A stretch of DNA of 64,000 nt. It comes from Luteolibacter sp. Y139. Lineage in GTDB: Bacteria; Verrucomicrobiota; Verrucomicrobiia; Verrucomicrobiales; Akkermansiaceae. Shown here in pieces: positions 34,543 to 42,259 of the stretch. Where the stretch lies: contig NZ_JBBUKT010000013.1 of the NCBI RefSeq assembly GCF_038066715.1, positions 1 through 64,000 of the forward strand, written 5' to 3'. Below the pieces are notes generated by a model, which ran no database searches, was not told the origin of the DNA, and saw only the letters and a list, made by a program, of their open reading frames with translations. Position 1 is the first letter of the stretch. Every line of letters begins with the position of its first letter. The translations under genes were made by a program, and so were the position numbers.

Positions 34543-35342
34543 ATCCTTCTTCTCCCGTGACCGGTCTCGAAAAAGCCGCCGCTCTCGCCGCCCGGAAGCA
34601 CGCCGGTCCGCCGGTGACGATGCTGACCGCCTATGACTACCCCACTGCCCGGCTGTTTGACGACGCGGGCATCGATGCCCTTCTCGTGGGTGACTCGCTC
34701 GGCATGGTGGTCCTCGGCTATCCGGACACCACCCACGTCACGCTGGAGCATATGCTCCACCACGTTGCCGCCGTCGCCCGGGCCAAGCCAAAGGCACTGG
34801 TCATCGGCGACCTTTCCATCGGCACCTATCCCGACCCGGCCACTGCCTTGGCAAATGCCCGCAAGCTCGTCGAAGCCGGGGCCGAGGCCGTGAAGCTCGA
34901 AGGCGGCCTCCGCCAGGCCGCGAAGGTCCGCGCCATCGTCGATGCCGGCATCCCCGTCTGCGGCCACCTCGGCATGCTGCCCCAGCGTGTGTTGGAAGAA
35001 GGCGGCTACCGCAAAAAGGGCAAAACCCCCGAGCAAAGCGCCGCCCTTCTCGAAGGCGCGCAGGCGCTCGTGGAGGCCGGAGTCTTCGCCATCGTGTTCG
35101 AAAGCGTGGTGCCAAAGACTGCCGAATGGCTCACCTCCCAGCTCGCCGTCCCCACCATCGGCATCGGCTGCGGCGAACACACCTGCGATGGGGAAGTCGC
35201 CGTCGCCACTGACCTGATCGGCACTTTCCCGTGGTTCGTCCCACCCTTCGCAAAGCCCGAGGCGAACCTTTCTCCCCAGATCACTGCCGCCGCGGCCGCC
35301 TACAAAGCCCGCGTCCAGAACTGTCCCGCCCCTCTTGGTTAG
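34536..35342 (+). CDS. panB: 3-methyl-2-oxobutanoate hydroxymethyltransferase
   Basis: A 268-residue PanB, the first step of pantothenate synthesis, using methylene-tetrahydrofolate to make ketopantoate. VTMLTAYDYPTARLFD, LVGDSLGMVVLGY and VCGHLGMLPQ are family motifs with metal and substrate residues. The start is GTG at 34536, inside folK; a second GTG at 34557 is possible. Its use of a folate cofactor and pantothenate's role in carrier-protein arms link it loosely to neighbours. Confidence 0.95.
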   Translation: MVNPSSPVTGLEKAAALAARKHAGPPVTMLTAYDYPTARLFDDAGIDALLVGDSLGMVVLGYPDTTHVTLEHMLHHVAAVARAKPKALVIGDLSIGTYPDPATALANARKLVEAGAEAVKLEGGLRQAAKVRAIVDAGIPVCGHLGMLPQRVLEEGGYRKKGKTPEQSAALLEGAQALVEAGVFAIVFESVVPKTAEWLTSQLAVPTIGIGCGEHTCDGEVAVATDLIGTFPWFVPPFAKPEANLSPQITAAAAAYKARVQNCPAPLG

Positions 35343-35739
35343 CCCCGAAAAGCAAGCCGCCCTCGACGCCCGCATGGCCAAGTTGCGCATCGCGGAGGAC
35401 GACCTTGTCGAGAAGTTCATCCTCGGCTCCGGCGCGGGCGGACAGAAGATCAACAAGACCTCGTCTTGCGTCTATCTCAAGCACATCCCCAGCGGCATCG
35501 AGGTGAAGTGCCAGTCTCACCGCTCTCGGGAAATGAATCGCTTCCAGGCTCGCCACGAACTTTGTGACCGGCTCGAAGGGAATCGCCGCGAGAAGGTCCA
35601 AGCGGCCATTGATGCCGCTGAGAAAAACCGCCGCCAAAACCGCCCTTTGTCGCGTCGTTCCAAGCAGCGCTCCGTTGAGGAAAAACGCCGGAATTCCCAA
35701 AAAAAGTCACAAAGACGACACACGGGAAAAGATGACTAG
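35335..35739 (+). CDS. GGQ-motif release-factor-like protein (ArfB-like)
   Basis: A 134-residue class I release-factor-like protein. It has the catalytic GSGAGGQKINKTSS (GGQ, which hydrolyses peptidyl-tRNA) but no codon-recognition domain. The C-terminus is strongly basic and helical (RRSKQRSVEEKRRNSQKK), as in ArfB, whose tail enters the empty mRNA channel of stalled ribosomes. So rescue of stalled ribosomes is likely. The start is a TTG at 35335 overlapping panB by eight bases; an ATG at 35374 is the alternative and would shorten the N-terminus. Confidence 0.8.
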   Translation: MVSPEKQAALDARMAKLRIAEDDLVEKFILGSGAGGQKINKTSSCVYLKHIPSGIEVKCQSHRSREMNRFQARHELCDRLEGNRREKVQAAIDAAEKNRRQNRPLSRRSKQRSVEEKRRNSQKKSQRRHTGKDD

Positions 35740-35872
35740 CGCGCAATTTGCAATATAGGTGGCTTTCTTAGGTCCCTTAAAGGGAAACGCTTGCTCCGCG
35801 CCAAATGGATTGGTAGACAGGTCACAGTTCTCTCTCCCCGAGATTGTTGCTGCTTTCCCCTTCTGCCCCCAG

Positions 35873-37078
35873 ATGAACCCGTCCCGTCCCGGACACACCT
35901 CCGTACGCGCCTCCTCTCCACTTGCAGCTTTTGCAGGAGGGATCGCAAATTTTTCCATTTCGCGTACCGGCGCGATCCTCGCCTCGGCAGCACTCGCCGT
36001 CGTGGTCACCGATTACGCATCTGCTGCCAACCGAATCTGGAACGGCAGTGCAAGCGCGCTCTGGAGCAACAACGGAAACTGGAATGGCAACGGGGTCTCG
36101 AATGGTGACACCCTGAATTTCTCGGGAACCACGACGCTCACCAACACCAACGACGCGTTGACCTCGATCGGGTCCATCACGTTCACGGCAGGAGCAGGGC
36201 AATTCACCCTGAATGGAAATACTGCCACGCTTACCGGCAGCGTCATCAATAGCGCCACCACCACCCAAACTCTCGGTCTGGGGCTCAATATGAGCGCCAC
36301 CCAAACGTTCGACGCAGCAGCGGGTAGTCTCGTCATGAACGGGGCGCTCGGCCAAACGGCGGCTTCCGGTTTGACGAAGACCGGTTCGTTCGCGCTTTCG
36401 CTGAACAACAATACCAATACCTACACGGGCACCACGACGGTCAGCGCAGGCACTCTTTTTGCAAACGGCTCAACTGCCGCAACGGGTAGCGGGGCAATCT
36501 CCGTGGCAAGCGGTGCCACATTCGGCGGCAGCGGCACCATCGCTCCCACCGGCTCCAATGGCATCAATGTTTCCGGCGTCCTCGCACCCGGTGCGTCCGT
36601 CGGCACGGTCGGCACCCTGACGTTCAACATGAGCGGCACCACCGGCACCGCAACATTGGCCAGCGGCGCTTCCCTGGCTTTTGACTTGGGACTCGCCGGC
36701 ACCAGCATCACCTCGGTCGGCAGCAGCGACCTCCTCGTCCTTGCCGGCGCCTCTTCGGGCGATTTCACCTTCAACGGCAACTCGATCAACTTCCAAGGCA
36801 CTGGCTCCAACGGCTTCTACAAGCTCTTCGACACCAGCTCGAACAACGCCAACACTTGGACCGGCCTCACCTTCAATGGCACCACCGGCGTCGTTTCCGG
36901 CGGCCTGTCGATCACCAATCTCGCCAGCGGCAAGACCGGCACCCTCATCGTCGGCACCGCCTCCAACGGCGGCACCACGGGTGACATCTACCTCCAGGTC
37001 GTCCCGGAATCCTCTTCCCTGCTGCTCGCCGCTCTCGGTTCCGGCCTGCTCCTGCGCCGCCGCCGCATTCCCTCCTAG
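35873..37078 (+). CDS. PEP-CTERM protein with autotransporter-type beta-strand repeat
   Basis: A 401-residue exported protein. A long N-terminal region with a hydrophobic stretch (ISRTGAILASAALAVVVTDY) precedes cleavage near YASA. The body is Thr/Gly/Asn/Ser-rich parallel beta-helix, with the autotransporter-associated repeat GLTKTGSFALSLNNNTNTYTG then TTTVSAGTLFANG. It ends with the sorting signal VVPESSSLLLAALG, a hydrophobic helix and RRRR, recognised by an exosortase. It is therefore a surface or exopolysaccharide-associated protein. The exosortase is outside the window. Start chosen at the ATG at 35873. Confidence 0.8.
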   Translation: MNPSRPGHTSVRASSPLAAFAGGIANFSISRTGAILASAALAVVVTDYASAANRIWNGSASALWSNNGNWNGNGVSNGDTLNFSGTTTLTNTNDALTSIGSITFTAGAGQFTLNGNTATLTGSVINSATTTQTLGLGLNMSATQTFDAAAGSLVMNGALGQTAASGLTKTGSFALSLNNNTNTYTGTTTVSAGTLFANGSTAATGSGAISVASGATFGGSGTIAPTGSNGINVSGVLAPGASVGTVGTLTFNMSGTTGTATLASGASLAFDLGLAGTSITSVGSSDLLVLAGASSGDFTFNGNSINFQGTGSNGFYKLFDTSSNNANTWTGLTFNGTTGVVSGGLSITNLASGKTGTLIVGTASNGGTTGDIYLQVVPESSSLLLAALGSGLLLRRRRIPS

Positions 37079-37111
37079 TCAGGATGGCAAAATAGCGGAT
37101 AGAGTGTCGGC

Positions 37112-37921
37112 ATGAAAGCCTACCTCGATCTCCTCCGCGACGTCCTCCAGAACGGCGAGGAACGCTCCGATCGCACCGGTACCGGTACGCATTCTGTCTT
37201 CGGCCGTCAGGTCCGCTACGATCTCCGCGAGGGCTTCCCCTGCCTCACCACCAAGAAGCTCCACCTCCGCTCGATCATTCACGAGCTGCTGTGGTTCCTG
37301 AAAGGCGACACGAATATCGCCTACCTGCAGGAAAATGGCGTCCGCATCTGGGACGAGTGGGCGGATGAAAGCGGCGATCTCGGCCCGGTCTACGGCCGCC
37401 AGTGGCGCTCCTTCCCCGCGCCGGATGGCCGCGAAGTCGACCAGATCGCCGAGCTCGTCCACGGCCTCCGCGGCGACCCTCATTCCCGCCGTCACCTCGT
37501 CGTCGCGTGGAACCCCGGCGAGGTCAACCGCATGGCCCTGCCGCCCTGCCACTGCCTGTTCCAGTTCTTCGTCCACGATCCGGATTCGGATCGCCCGGGC
37601 TTGTCCTGCCAGCTCTACCAGCGCTCGGCGGATCTCTTCCTCGGCGTCCCCTTCAATGTCGCCTCCTACGCGCTGCTGACGATGATGCTCGCCCAAGTCT
37701 GCGGCTACGAGGCCCGCGAATTCGTCCACACCTTCGGCGACCTCCACCTTTACAAGAACCACCTCGACCAAGCCCGCGAGCAGCTCACCCGCGCGCCGCG
37801 CGCATTGCCGAAAATGTGGATCAATCCGAAGGTCCGCGAACTCGACGACTTCACCTTCGACGACTTCCGTCTGGAGAACTACGATCCCCATCCGCACATC
37901 AAGGCGGAGGTCTCGGTCTGA
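37112..37921 (+). CDS. thyA: Thymidylate synthase
   Basis: A 269-residue ThyA, methylating dUMP to dTMP with methylene-tetrahydrofolate. The nucleophile Cys146 sits in [14 protein letters not shown] at the Escherichia coli number, with [19 protein letters not shown] and HTFGDLHLY. It starts a short run with the channel-like protein, folA and the DUF3127 gene; folA regenerates its folate product, so the pairing is functional. Confidence 0.98.
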   Translation: MKAYLDLLRDVLQNGEERSDRTGTGTHSVFGRQVRYDLREGFPCLTTKKLHLRSIIHELLWFLKGDTNIAYLQENGVRIWDEWADESGDLGPVYGRQWRSFPAPDGREVDQIAELVHGLRGDPHSRRHLVVAWNPGEVNRMALPPCHCLFQFFVHDPDSDRPGLSCQLYQRSADLFLGVPFNVASYALLTMMLAQVCGYEAREFVHTFGDLHLYKNHLDQAREQLTRAPRALPKMWINPKVRELDDFTFDDFRLENYDPHPHIKAEVSV

Positions 37922-37928
37922 GTGACCC

Positions 37929-38288
37929 ATGTTCCATTTCGAGCATCGCGGCGAAAAGCCCCTGAGCACCCGGCACTTCACGTTCCGGATGCTACGCTGC
38001 ACGGCGATCGCCGGCGGCATTGTCGTTTCTGCCCTCGCCGTCGGCATCGTCGGCTACCACGGAATCGGCAAGCTCGGCTGGATCGATTCCTTCCTCAATG
38101 CCTCGATGATCCTCGGCGGCATGGGACCGGTCGATCCGATGCCGAATGATGCCGGAAAAATCTTCTCAGGCTGCTACGCCCTGTTTTCCGGGCTGGTCTT
38201 CATCGCGCTGGCGGGTTTCCTCGTCGCGCCGGTTGCACATCGCGTGCTGCACCGGTTCCACTACGAGGAAGACGACAAAGACTCATGA
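37929..38288 (+). CDS. Two-helix pore-domain-like membrane protein
   Basis: A 119-residue protein with two membrane helices (CTAIAGGIVVSALAVGIVGY and FSGLVFIALAGFLVAPVAHR) and between them SFLNASMILGGMGPVDP followed by GKIFSGCYALFSG. The order helix, re-entrant-looking loop, GK.F..YA, helix mirrors the pore domain of ion channels, but the filter TVGYGD is replaced by LGGMGPVD. Whether it conducts ions is unknown. It overlaps folA by four bases (ATGA) and lies seven bases after thyA, so it is co-transcribed with nucleotide genes. Confidence 0.6.
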   Translation: MFHFEHRGEKPLSTRHFTFRMLRCTAIAGGIVVSALAVGIVGYHGIGKLGWIDSFLNASMILGGMGPVDPMPNDAGKIFSGCYALFSGLVFIALAGFLVAPVAHRVLHRFHYEEDDKDS

Positions 38289-38749
38289 CCCGCCTGATCG
38301 CCATCGTCGCCATGACCCCGGAACGGGTGATCGGTCGCGACGGAACCCTGCCATGGCACCTGCCGGAGGACCTCGCCTTCTTCAAGCGCACCACCTCCGG
38401 GCACCCCATCGTCATGGGCCGGAAAACCTACGACTCGATCGGCCGGCCACTGCCGAAGCGCCGGAACATCGTCGTCACCCGTGATCCCGCATGGTCCGCA
38501 GAAGGCGTGGAAGTCATCCACACCCCGGAGGAGCTTTCCACGCTCGACCTCGCGGGCGACGTCTTCATCATCGGCGGGTCGGGCATCTACGCGGCTTTCC
38601 TGCCGCAGCTCGATGAACTCCTCGTTTCCCACGTCCACCTTCCCTACCCCGGCGACACCCGTTTTCCCGAATTCGCCCATCTCTTTCAAACTCCCGAACT
38701 CGTCGAATCGCACGAAGCTTTCGACGTCTTTCGCTACCGCCGACCCTAA
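38285..38749 (+). CDS. folA: Dihydrofolate reductase
   Basis: A 154-residue DHFR that regenerates tetrahydrofolate after ThyA. Family motifs: LIAIVAMTPERVIGRDGTLPWHLPEDL with the substrate-binding acidic residue, IVMGRKTYDSIGRPLPKR for NADPH, and DVFIIGGSGIYAAFL. Length is normal. Its ATG overlaps the channel-like gene. The stop is followed by 12 bases to the DUF3127 gene. Confidence 0.97.
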   Translation: MTRLIAIVAMTPERVIGRDGTLPWHLPEDLAFFKRTTSGHPIVMGRKTYDSIGRPLPKRRNIVVTRDPAWSAEGVEVIHTPEELSTLDLAGDVFIIGGSGIYAAFLPQLDELLVSHVHLPYPGDTRFPEFAHLFQTPELVESHEAFDVFRYRRP

Positions 38750-38761
38750 CAACTTCCTGCC

Positions 38762-39139
38762 ATGGCCCAGACATTCGAACTCGAAGGCACCCTCAAGCAC
38801 CTCTTTGACACCCAGACCTTCGCCAGCGGCTTCGCCAAGCGCGAGTTCGTCGTCGAAGTCCCGGACGGCAAGTATCCTCAGATGCTCAAGTTCGAGTGCG
38901 TGAAGGACAAGATCTCCATGCTCGACGACGTGAAGATCGGCGACGCGGTCAAGATCGCCTTCGACATCCGCGGCAGCGAATACAAGGAGCGCTTCTACGT
39001 GAACCTCAACGCCTGGAAACTCACCAAGGCCGACGGCGGCTCCAGCAGCGGTGGCAGCGATGAAGGCGGCCGCTACAACTCCAGCCTCGACTCCCAGTTC
39101 GACAACGAACCGGACGCCTCCGACGACATTCCGTTCTAA
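38762..39139 (+). CDS. DUF3127 protein with SSB-like C-terminal tip
   Basis: A 125-residue protein matching DUF3127: an OB-fold-like beta domain (residues about 1-90; FELEGTLKHLFDTQTFASGF, then FECVKDKISMLDDVKIGD), a flexible Gly/Ser/Asp tail (GGSSSGGSDEGG) and the terminal DASDDIPF. The last five residues DDIPF equal the conserved C-terminal tip of bacterial single-stranded DNA-binding protein, which recruits repair and replication enzymes. A single-stranded DNA-binding or SSB-mimic role is inferred. It follows thyA/folA, a DNA-precursor setting. Confidence 0.75.
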   Translation: MAQTFELEGTLKHLFDTQTFASGFAKREFVVEVPDGKYPQMLKFECVKDKISMLDDVKIGDAVKIAFDIRGSEYKERFYVNLNAWKLTKADGGSSSGGSDEGGRYNSSLDSQFDNEPDASDDIPF

Positions 39140-39148
39140 GTCGGCCTC

Positions 39149-39583
39149 CTAGGCCTCCTCTTCTCCGGTAACGGCGGATTCCGTCGCGTCACCTGCTACC
39201 GCCGTCGGGACGACTGGCACTGGTAGCAGCCCGAAGTCAGCGGCCAGATACTCGATCGCTTCGGGAATCATCACCGGCCACGCGAGCAATCCGTAAAAGA
39301 GGGTGACCAAGGACACGCCCGGCTTCTCCTCGCCCGGAGAAGTCCGCAGGCGGCTTATTACTTCATAGCCGAGGTAGCAAAGCCCGCCGGCAAATCCGAA
39401 CACCGCCCACGTGGCAAAGGTCTCCGCGAAGGGCCGCCGGAACAGCATCACGATGAAAATAATATAACACGCGAGCAGCCCGAAATTGCGATTCCCCCGG
39501 ATCGGCTGACGGTTGAACATCGAAAAGAACGTCGTCCAAGCAAGGGCTATCAAGAAGTAGATAGAGTAGGAGGAACTCACCAT
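39149..39583 (-). CDS. Polytopic membrane protein, unknown function
   Basis: A 144-residue protein with about four hydrophobic segments (SIYFLIALAWTTFFSMF, LACYIIFIVMLF, FATWAVFGFAGGLCYLGY, LVTLFYGLLAWPVMIPEAI) and an acidic C-terminal tail (TESAVTGEEEA). GAGGCGG before the ATG is a fair ribosome site. It converges with the DUF3127 gene, nine bases between stops. No family recognised. Confidence 0.65.
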   Translation of the reverse strand: MVSSSYSIYFLIALAWTTFFSMFNRQPIRGNRNFGLLACYIIFIVMLFRRPFAETFATWAVFGFAGGLCYLGYEVISRLRTSPGEEKPGVSLVTLFYGLLAWPVMIPEAIEYLAADFGLLPVPVVPTAVAGDATESAVTGEEEA

Positions 39584-39610
39584 GGCGACCGCCTCATAAT
39601 GAATTCCTTT

Positions 39611-39637
39611 GGAAAGGTCAATATTCTCAACCTTTCC
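39611..39637. promoter_or_regulatory. Inverted repeat between cinA and the membrane-protein gene
   Basis: A perfect 8-bp inverted repeat (GGAAAGGT and ACCTTTCC, 11-base loop) lies in the 92-base gap between cinA and the downstream membrane-protein gene on the same strand. No T-run follows on the minus strand, so it is as likely an operator or leader structure as a terminator. Confidence 0.3.
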
Positions 39638-39675
39638 ACTATCTCGGAAGTTACAGGGCTGCTGCCCCGAAAATC

Positions 39676-40905
39676 CTACCCTAGGATCCGCCTCACTCCA
39701 TCCAGCGCCGCCTGGCTCACCGCCAGCTTGAAGTCCTTGCGATTGCGCGGGTGAATCTGCCTCACGCAGATCGTCTCACGCCCCTTCGCCGCCCATGCGA
39801 GGAACACGGTGCCCACCGGCTTTTCCGGCGTGCCCCCATCCGGCCCGGCAATTCCCGTCACCGCCACCGCGACATCGGCACCACTCACCCGCAGTGCCCC
39901 ATCGGCCATCGCACGAGCCACCGGCTCGCTCACCGCACCATGCGCATCGAGCAGCTCCTGCGGCACGCTTAACACATCACGCTTCGCCTCATTCGCATAC
40001 GTGACGAATCCATGCGTGAAAACGGCACTGCTGCCGGGCACATCCGTAAGCCGGTTCGCCACCAAGCCACCCGTGCAGCTCTCCGCGGTAGCCAACTTCA
40101 GCCCCCGCTCCGTCGCCCGCCGCACCACCGTCGCTTCCAGCGACAAGCCGTCTTCCGAAAAGATGTTCTTCGCGAACTTCGCCATCGCGACCTCACGCCC
40201 CGCAGCAATCGCCGGCGGCTCGCCGATCAAACGCAGATCCACCTCGCCCACCCGCGCGCAATACCCGACCTCCAAGCCCGGGATCAACCCCAGCTCGGCA
40301 TCGATCTCCTGCTGGATATCGCTCTCCCCCACTCCCGTGATCTTCATCTCGAGCAACCCCGGCGGCATCGCCAAGCCCGCCAGCGCCACCAGACGCGGCG
40401 CCACCTCTTCCCGGAACATCGGATAAAGCTCCCGTGGCGGCCCCGGCAAAAGAAACACCGCGCAATTCGCCGCCCCATTCAGCCGCGGCGGAATATAGAG
40501 CCCCGGCGCAGTCCCATTCGGATTCGGCATCACATCCGCCCCCACCGGCACCTGCGCCTGCTTGCGGTTCGAGTCCGCCATCGGCTTGTTGCGGATGGCA
40601 AAGAACGCCTCGAGCGACCGAATCGCCGCCTCGTCCTCGATCAGCTCGATCCCCAGCACCTCGGCCGTCGCCTCGCGCGTCAGGTCATCGCTCGTCGGCC
40701 CGAGACCTCCCGTGACAATCACCGCATCGGCCCGCGAAACGCACTCCCGCAAAGCCTCCGTGATCGCCTCACCATCCGGCACCGTCGTCAGCCGCTGGAT
40801 CCGCATCCCCAGCTTGAACAGTTCCTCGCCGAACCACTTCCCGTGGGTGTTGAGGACTTTTCCGAGAAGAAGTTCCGTTCCGGTATTCAGGATCTCGATG
40901 CGCAC
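39676..40905 (-). CDS. cinA: CinA-family protein (NMN deamidase/competence-damage)
   Basis: A 409-residue CinA with both usual parts: the N-terminal molybdopterin-binding-like domain with ADP-ribose pyrophosphatase activity in some members (IEILNTGTELLLGKVLNTHG, VIVTGGLGPTSDDLTREA), and the C-terminal PncC amidase that deamidates nicotinamide mononucleotide (LATAESCTGGLVANRL, GIAGPDGGTPEKPVGTVF). The role is pyridine nucleotide recycling. I prefer the GTG at 40905 over an upstream TTG at 40941; neither has a clear ribosome site. rsfS lies 48 bases upstream on the same strand. Confidence 0.93.
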   Translation of the reverse strand: MRIEILNTGTELLLGKVLNTHGKWFGEELFKLGMRIQRLTTVPDGEAITEALRECVSRADAVIVTGGLGPTSDDLTREATAEVLGIELIEDEAAIRSLEAFFAIRNKPMADSNRKQAQVPVGADVMPNPNGTAPGLYIPPRLNGAANCAVFLLPGPPRELYPMFREEVAPRLVALAGLAMPPGLLEMKITGVGESDIQQEIDAELGLIPGLEVGYCARVGEVDLRLIGEPPAIAAGREVAMAKFAKNIFSEDGLSLEATVVRRATERGLKLATAESCTGGLVANRLTDVPGSSAVFTHGFVTYANEAKRDVLSVPQELLDAHGAVSEPVARAMADGALRVSGADVAVAVTGIAGPDGGTPEKPVGTVFLAWAAKGRETICVRQIHPRNRKDFKLAVSQAALDGVRRILG

Positions 40906-40953
40906 AGGCGGAGACAGAAGACCCGACGGCGAAAGACGCAAGACCGGATGCCC

Positions 40954-41307
40954 TCAGGCTTTCCAATCCAGCTCCTTCGCATCCGCCCACAGCTCTTCCA
41001 GGCCGTAGTAATCGCGCAGCTCCTCGTGCATCACGTGAACCATCACGTCGATGTAATCGAGCACCACCCACTTCGTGTCGGCATTGCCCTCCGCATTCGC
41101 CGGCTTCGCGCCGTGCCATTCTTCCACGTTGCCCCGGACGTCGCGCATGATTGCCCGCAGGTGCGGCATCGAGGAACCCGAACAGACGACCATGTAATCC
41201 GTCAAATTCGACACCCCGCGCAGGTCCCAAACGCGGATTTTCTCCGCTTGGATTTCGTCAGCCGCCTTCGCGCAAGCCTTTGCCAATTCAAGTCCTTCTA
41301 CAGCCAT
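40954..41307 (-). CDS. rsfS: Ribosome silencing factor
   Basis: A 117-residue RsfS (Iojap/DUF143), which binds L14 on the large subunit and blocks subunit joining under starvation. The conserved VWDLRGVSNLTDYMVVCSGSS and WVVLDYIDVMVHVMHEELRDYYGLEELWADA (in part) are present. It is divergent from xth across a 109-base gap and precedes cinA. NadD, often its neighbour elsewhere, is absent here. Confidence 0.95.
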   Translation of the reverse strand: MAVEGLELAKACAKAADEIQAEKIRVWDLRGVSNLTDYMVVCSGSSMPHLRAIMRDVRGNVEEWHGAKPANAEGNADTKWVVLDYIDVMVHVMHEELRDYYGLEELWADAKELDWKA

Positions 41308-41416
41308 ATCGTCCCGTCCGGGGCGCGGACCCTAGCGCGTCCCGCCCGCTTGGCCAATCAATTTCAAGGTCGTTTCCGGGGTTGCCTCCCCGCGCCGCTT
41401 GCGCCTTCTTGGCGGC

Positions 41417-42178
41417 GTGAAACTCGTTTCCTGGAACGTCAATGGCATCCGCGCCACCCTCGGGAAAGGCCTCCCCGAATTCGTCGCCTCTGAGCGCCCG
41501 GAAATCCTCTGCCTTCAGGAAACCAAGGCCCGCGAGGAGCAAGTGGCCCTCCCGCTGGAATTCGGCGGCTACCACGGCTTCTGGAATTCCGCCGAAAAAC
41601 CCGGCTACTCCGGCACCGCGGTTTTCACCCGCGAACAGCCGATTTCCGTGAAACACGGCATGGGAATCGCCGACCACGACCGCGAGGGCCGCGTCCTCAC
41701 GCTGGAATATCCCGATTTCCATCTGGTGAACGTCTACACCCCGAATGCCCAGGACGAACTCCGCCGCCTGCCCTACCGCATGCAGTGGGACGATGCATTC
41801 CGCCTCTACCTCCTCGCCCTCGAGGCCACCGGCAAGCCGGTCATCTTCTGCGGCGACCTGAACGTCGCGCACAACGAAATCGACCTCGCCCGCCCCAAGG
41901 ACAACCGCAAGAACGCCGGCTTCAGCGATGAAGAGCGTGCCAGCTTCACGAAACTCCTCGGCAGCGGCTTCCACGACACCTTCCGCCACTTTTACCCGGA
42001 CAAAACCGGCGCCTACTCGTGGTGGAGCTTCCGCGGCGCCGCCCGCACCAACAACGTCGGGTGGCGTATCGACTACTTCGGCGTCACCAAGGGCATCCTC
42101 GGCAGCGTCAAGGACGCCTCCATCATGCCGCACATCACCGGCTCGGATCACTGCCCGGTGACCCTGACTTTGGGCTGA
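41417..42178 (+). CDS. xth: Exodeoxyribonuclease III
   Basis: A 253-residue AP endonuclease/3' exonuclease of the Xth family, acting in base-excision repair. The metal and catalytic residues appear in VSWNVNGIRATL, ILCLQETKA, GDLNVAHNEIDLARPK, RIDYFGVTKG and ITGSDHCPV. The start is taken as GTG at 41417 following GGCGGC; a TTG at 41399 would add six residues not seen in the family. Confidence 0.96.
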   Translation: MKLVSWNVNGIRATLGKGLPEFVASERPEILCLQETKAREEQVALPLEFGGYHGFWNSAEKPGYSGTAVFTREQPISVKHGMGIADHDREGRVLTLEYPDFHLVNVYTPNAQDELRRLPYRMQWDDAFRLYLLALEATGKPVIFCGDLNVAHNEIDLARPKDNRKNAGFSDEERASFTKLLGSGFHDTFRHFYPDKTGAYSWWSFRGAARTNNVGWRIDYFGVTKGILGSVKDASIMPHITGSDHCPVTLTLG

Positions 42179-42207
42179 AAGCGGCATTCCGCGGCACCCG
42201 ATCTGCT

Positions 42208-42244
42208 GCAAACGGGCGCTTCCGTCACCGAATCGCCGGTTTGC
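42208..42244 (+). terminator. Hairpin after xth
   Basis: An 11-bp inverted repeat with one mismatch (GCAAACGGGCG and CGCCGGTTTGC) and a 15-base loop lies 30 bases after the xth stop. No T-run follows. It ends only 15 bases before the DUF1800 gene start, so it could be a terminator or part of that gene's leader. Confidence 0.35.
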
Positions 42245-42259
42245 AATTCGTGAGGATCT

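Noticed and set aside
34536-34556. Doubt whether panB starts at 34536 or 34557
   Set aside because: Both are GTG in the same frame with no ribosome site; I kept the longer form because it overlaps folK, but this is not worth a separate finding.
40012-41493. 493-codon plus-strand frame over cinA and rsfS
   Set aside because: Antisense to two confidently identified genes; extreme Arg/His/Pro content and no domain.
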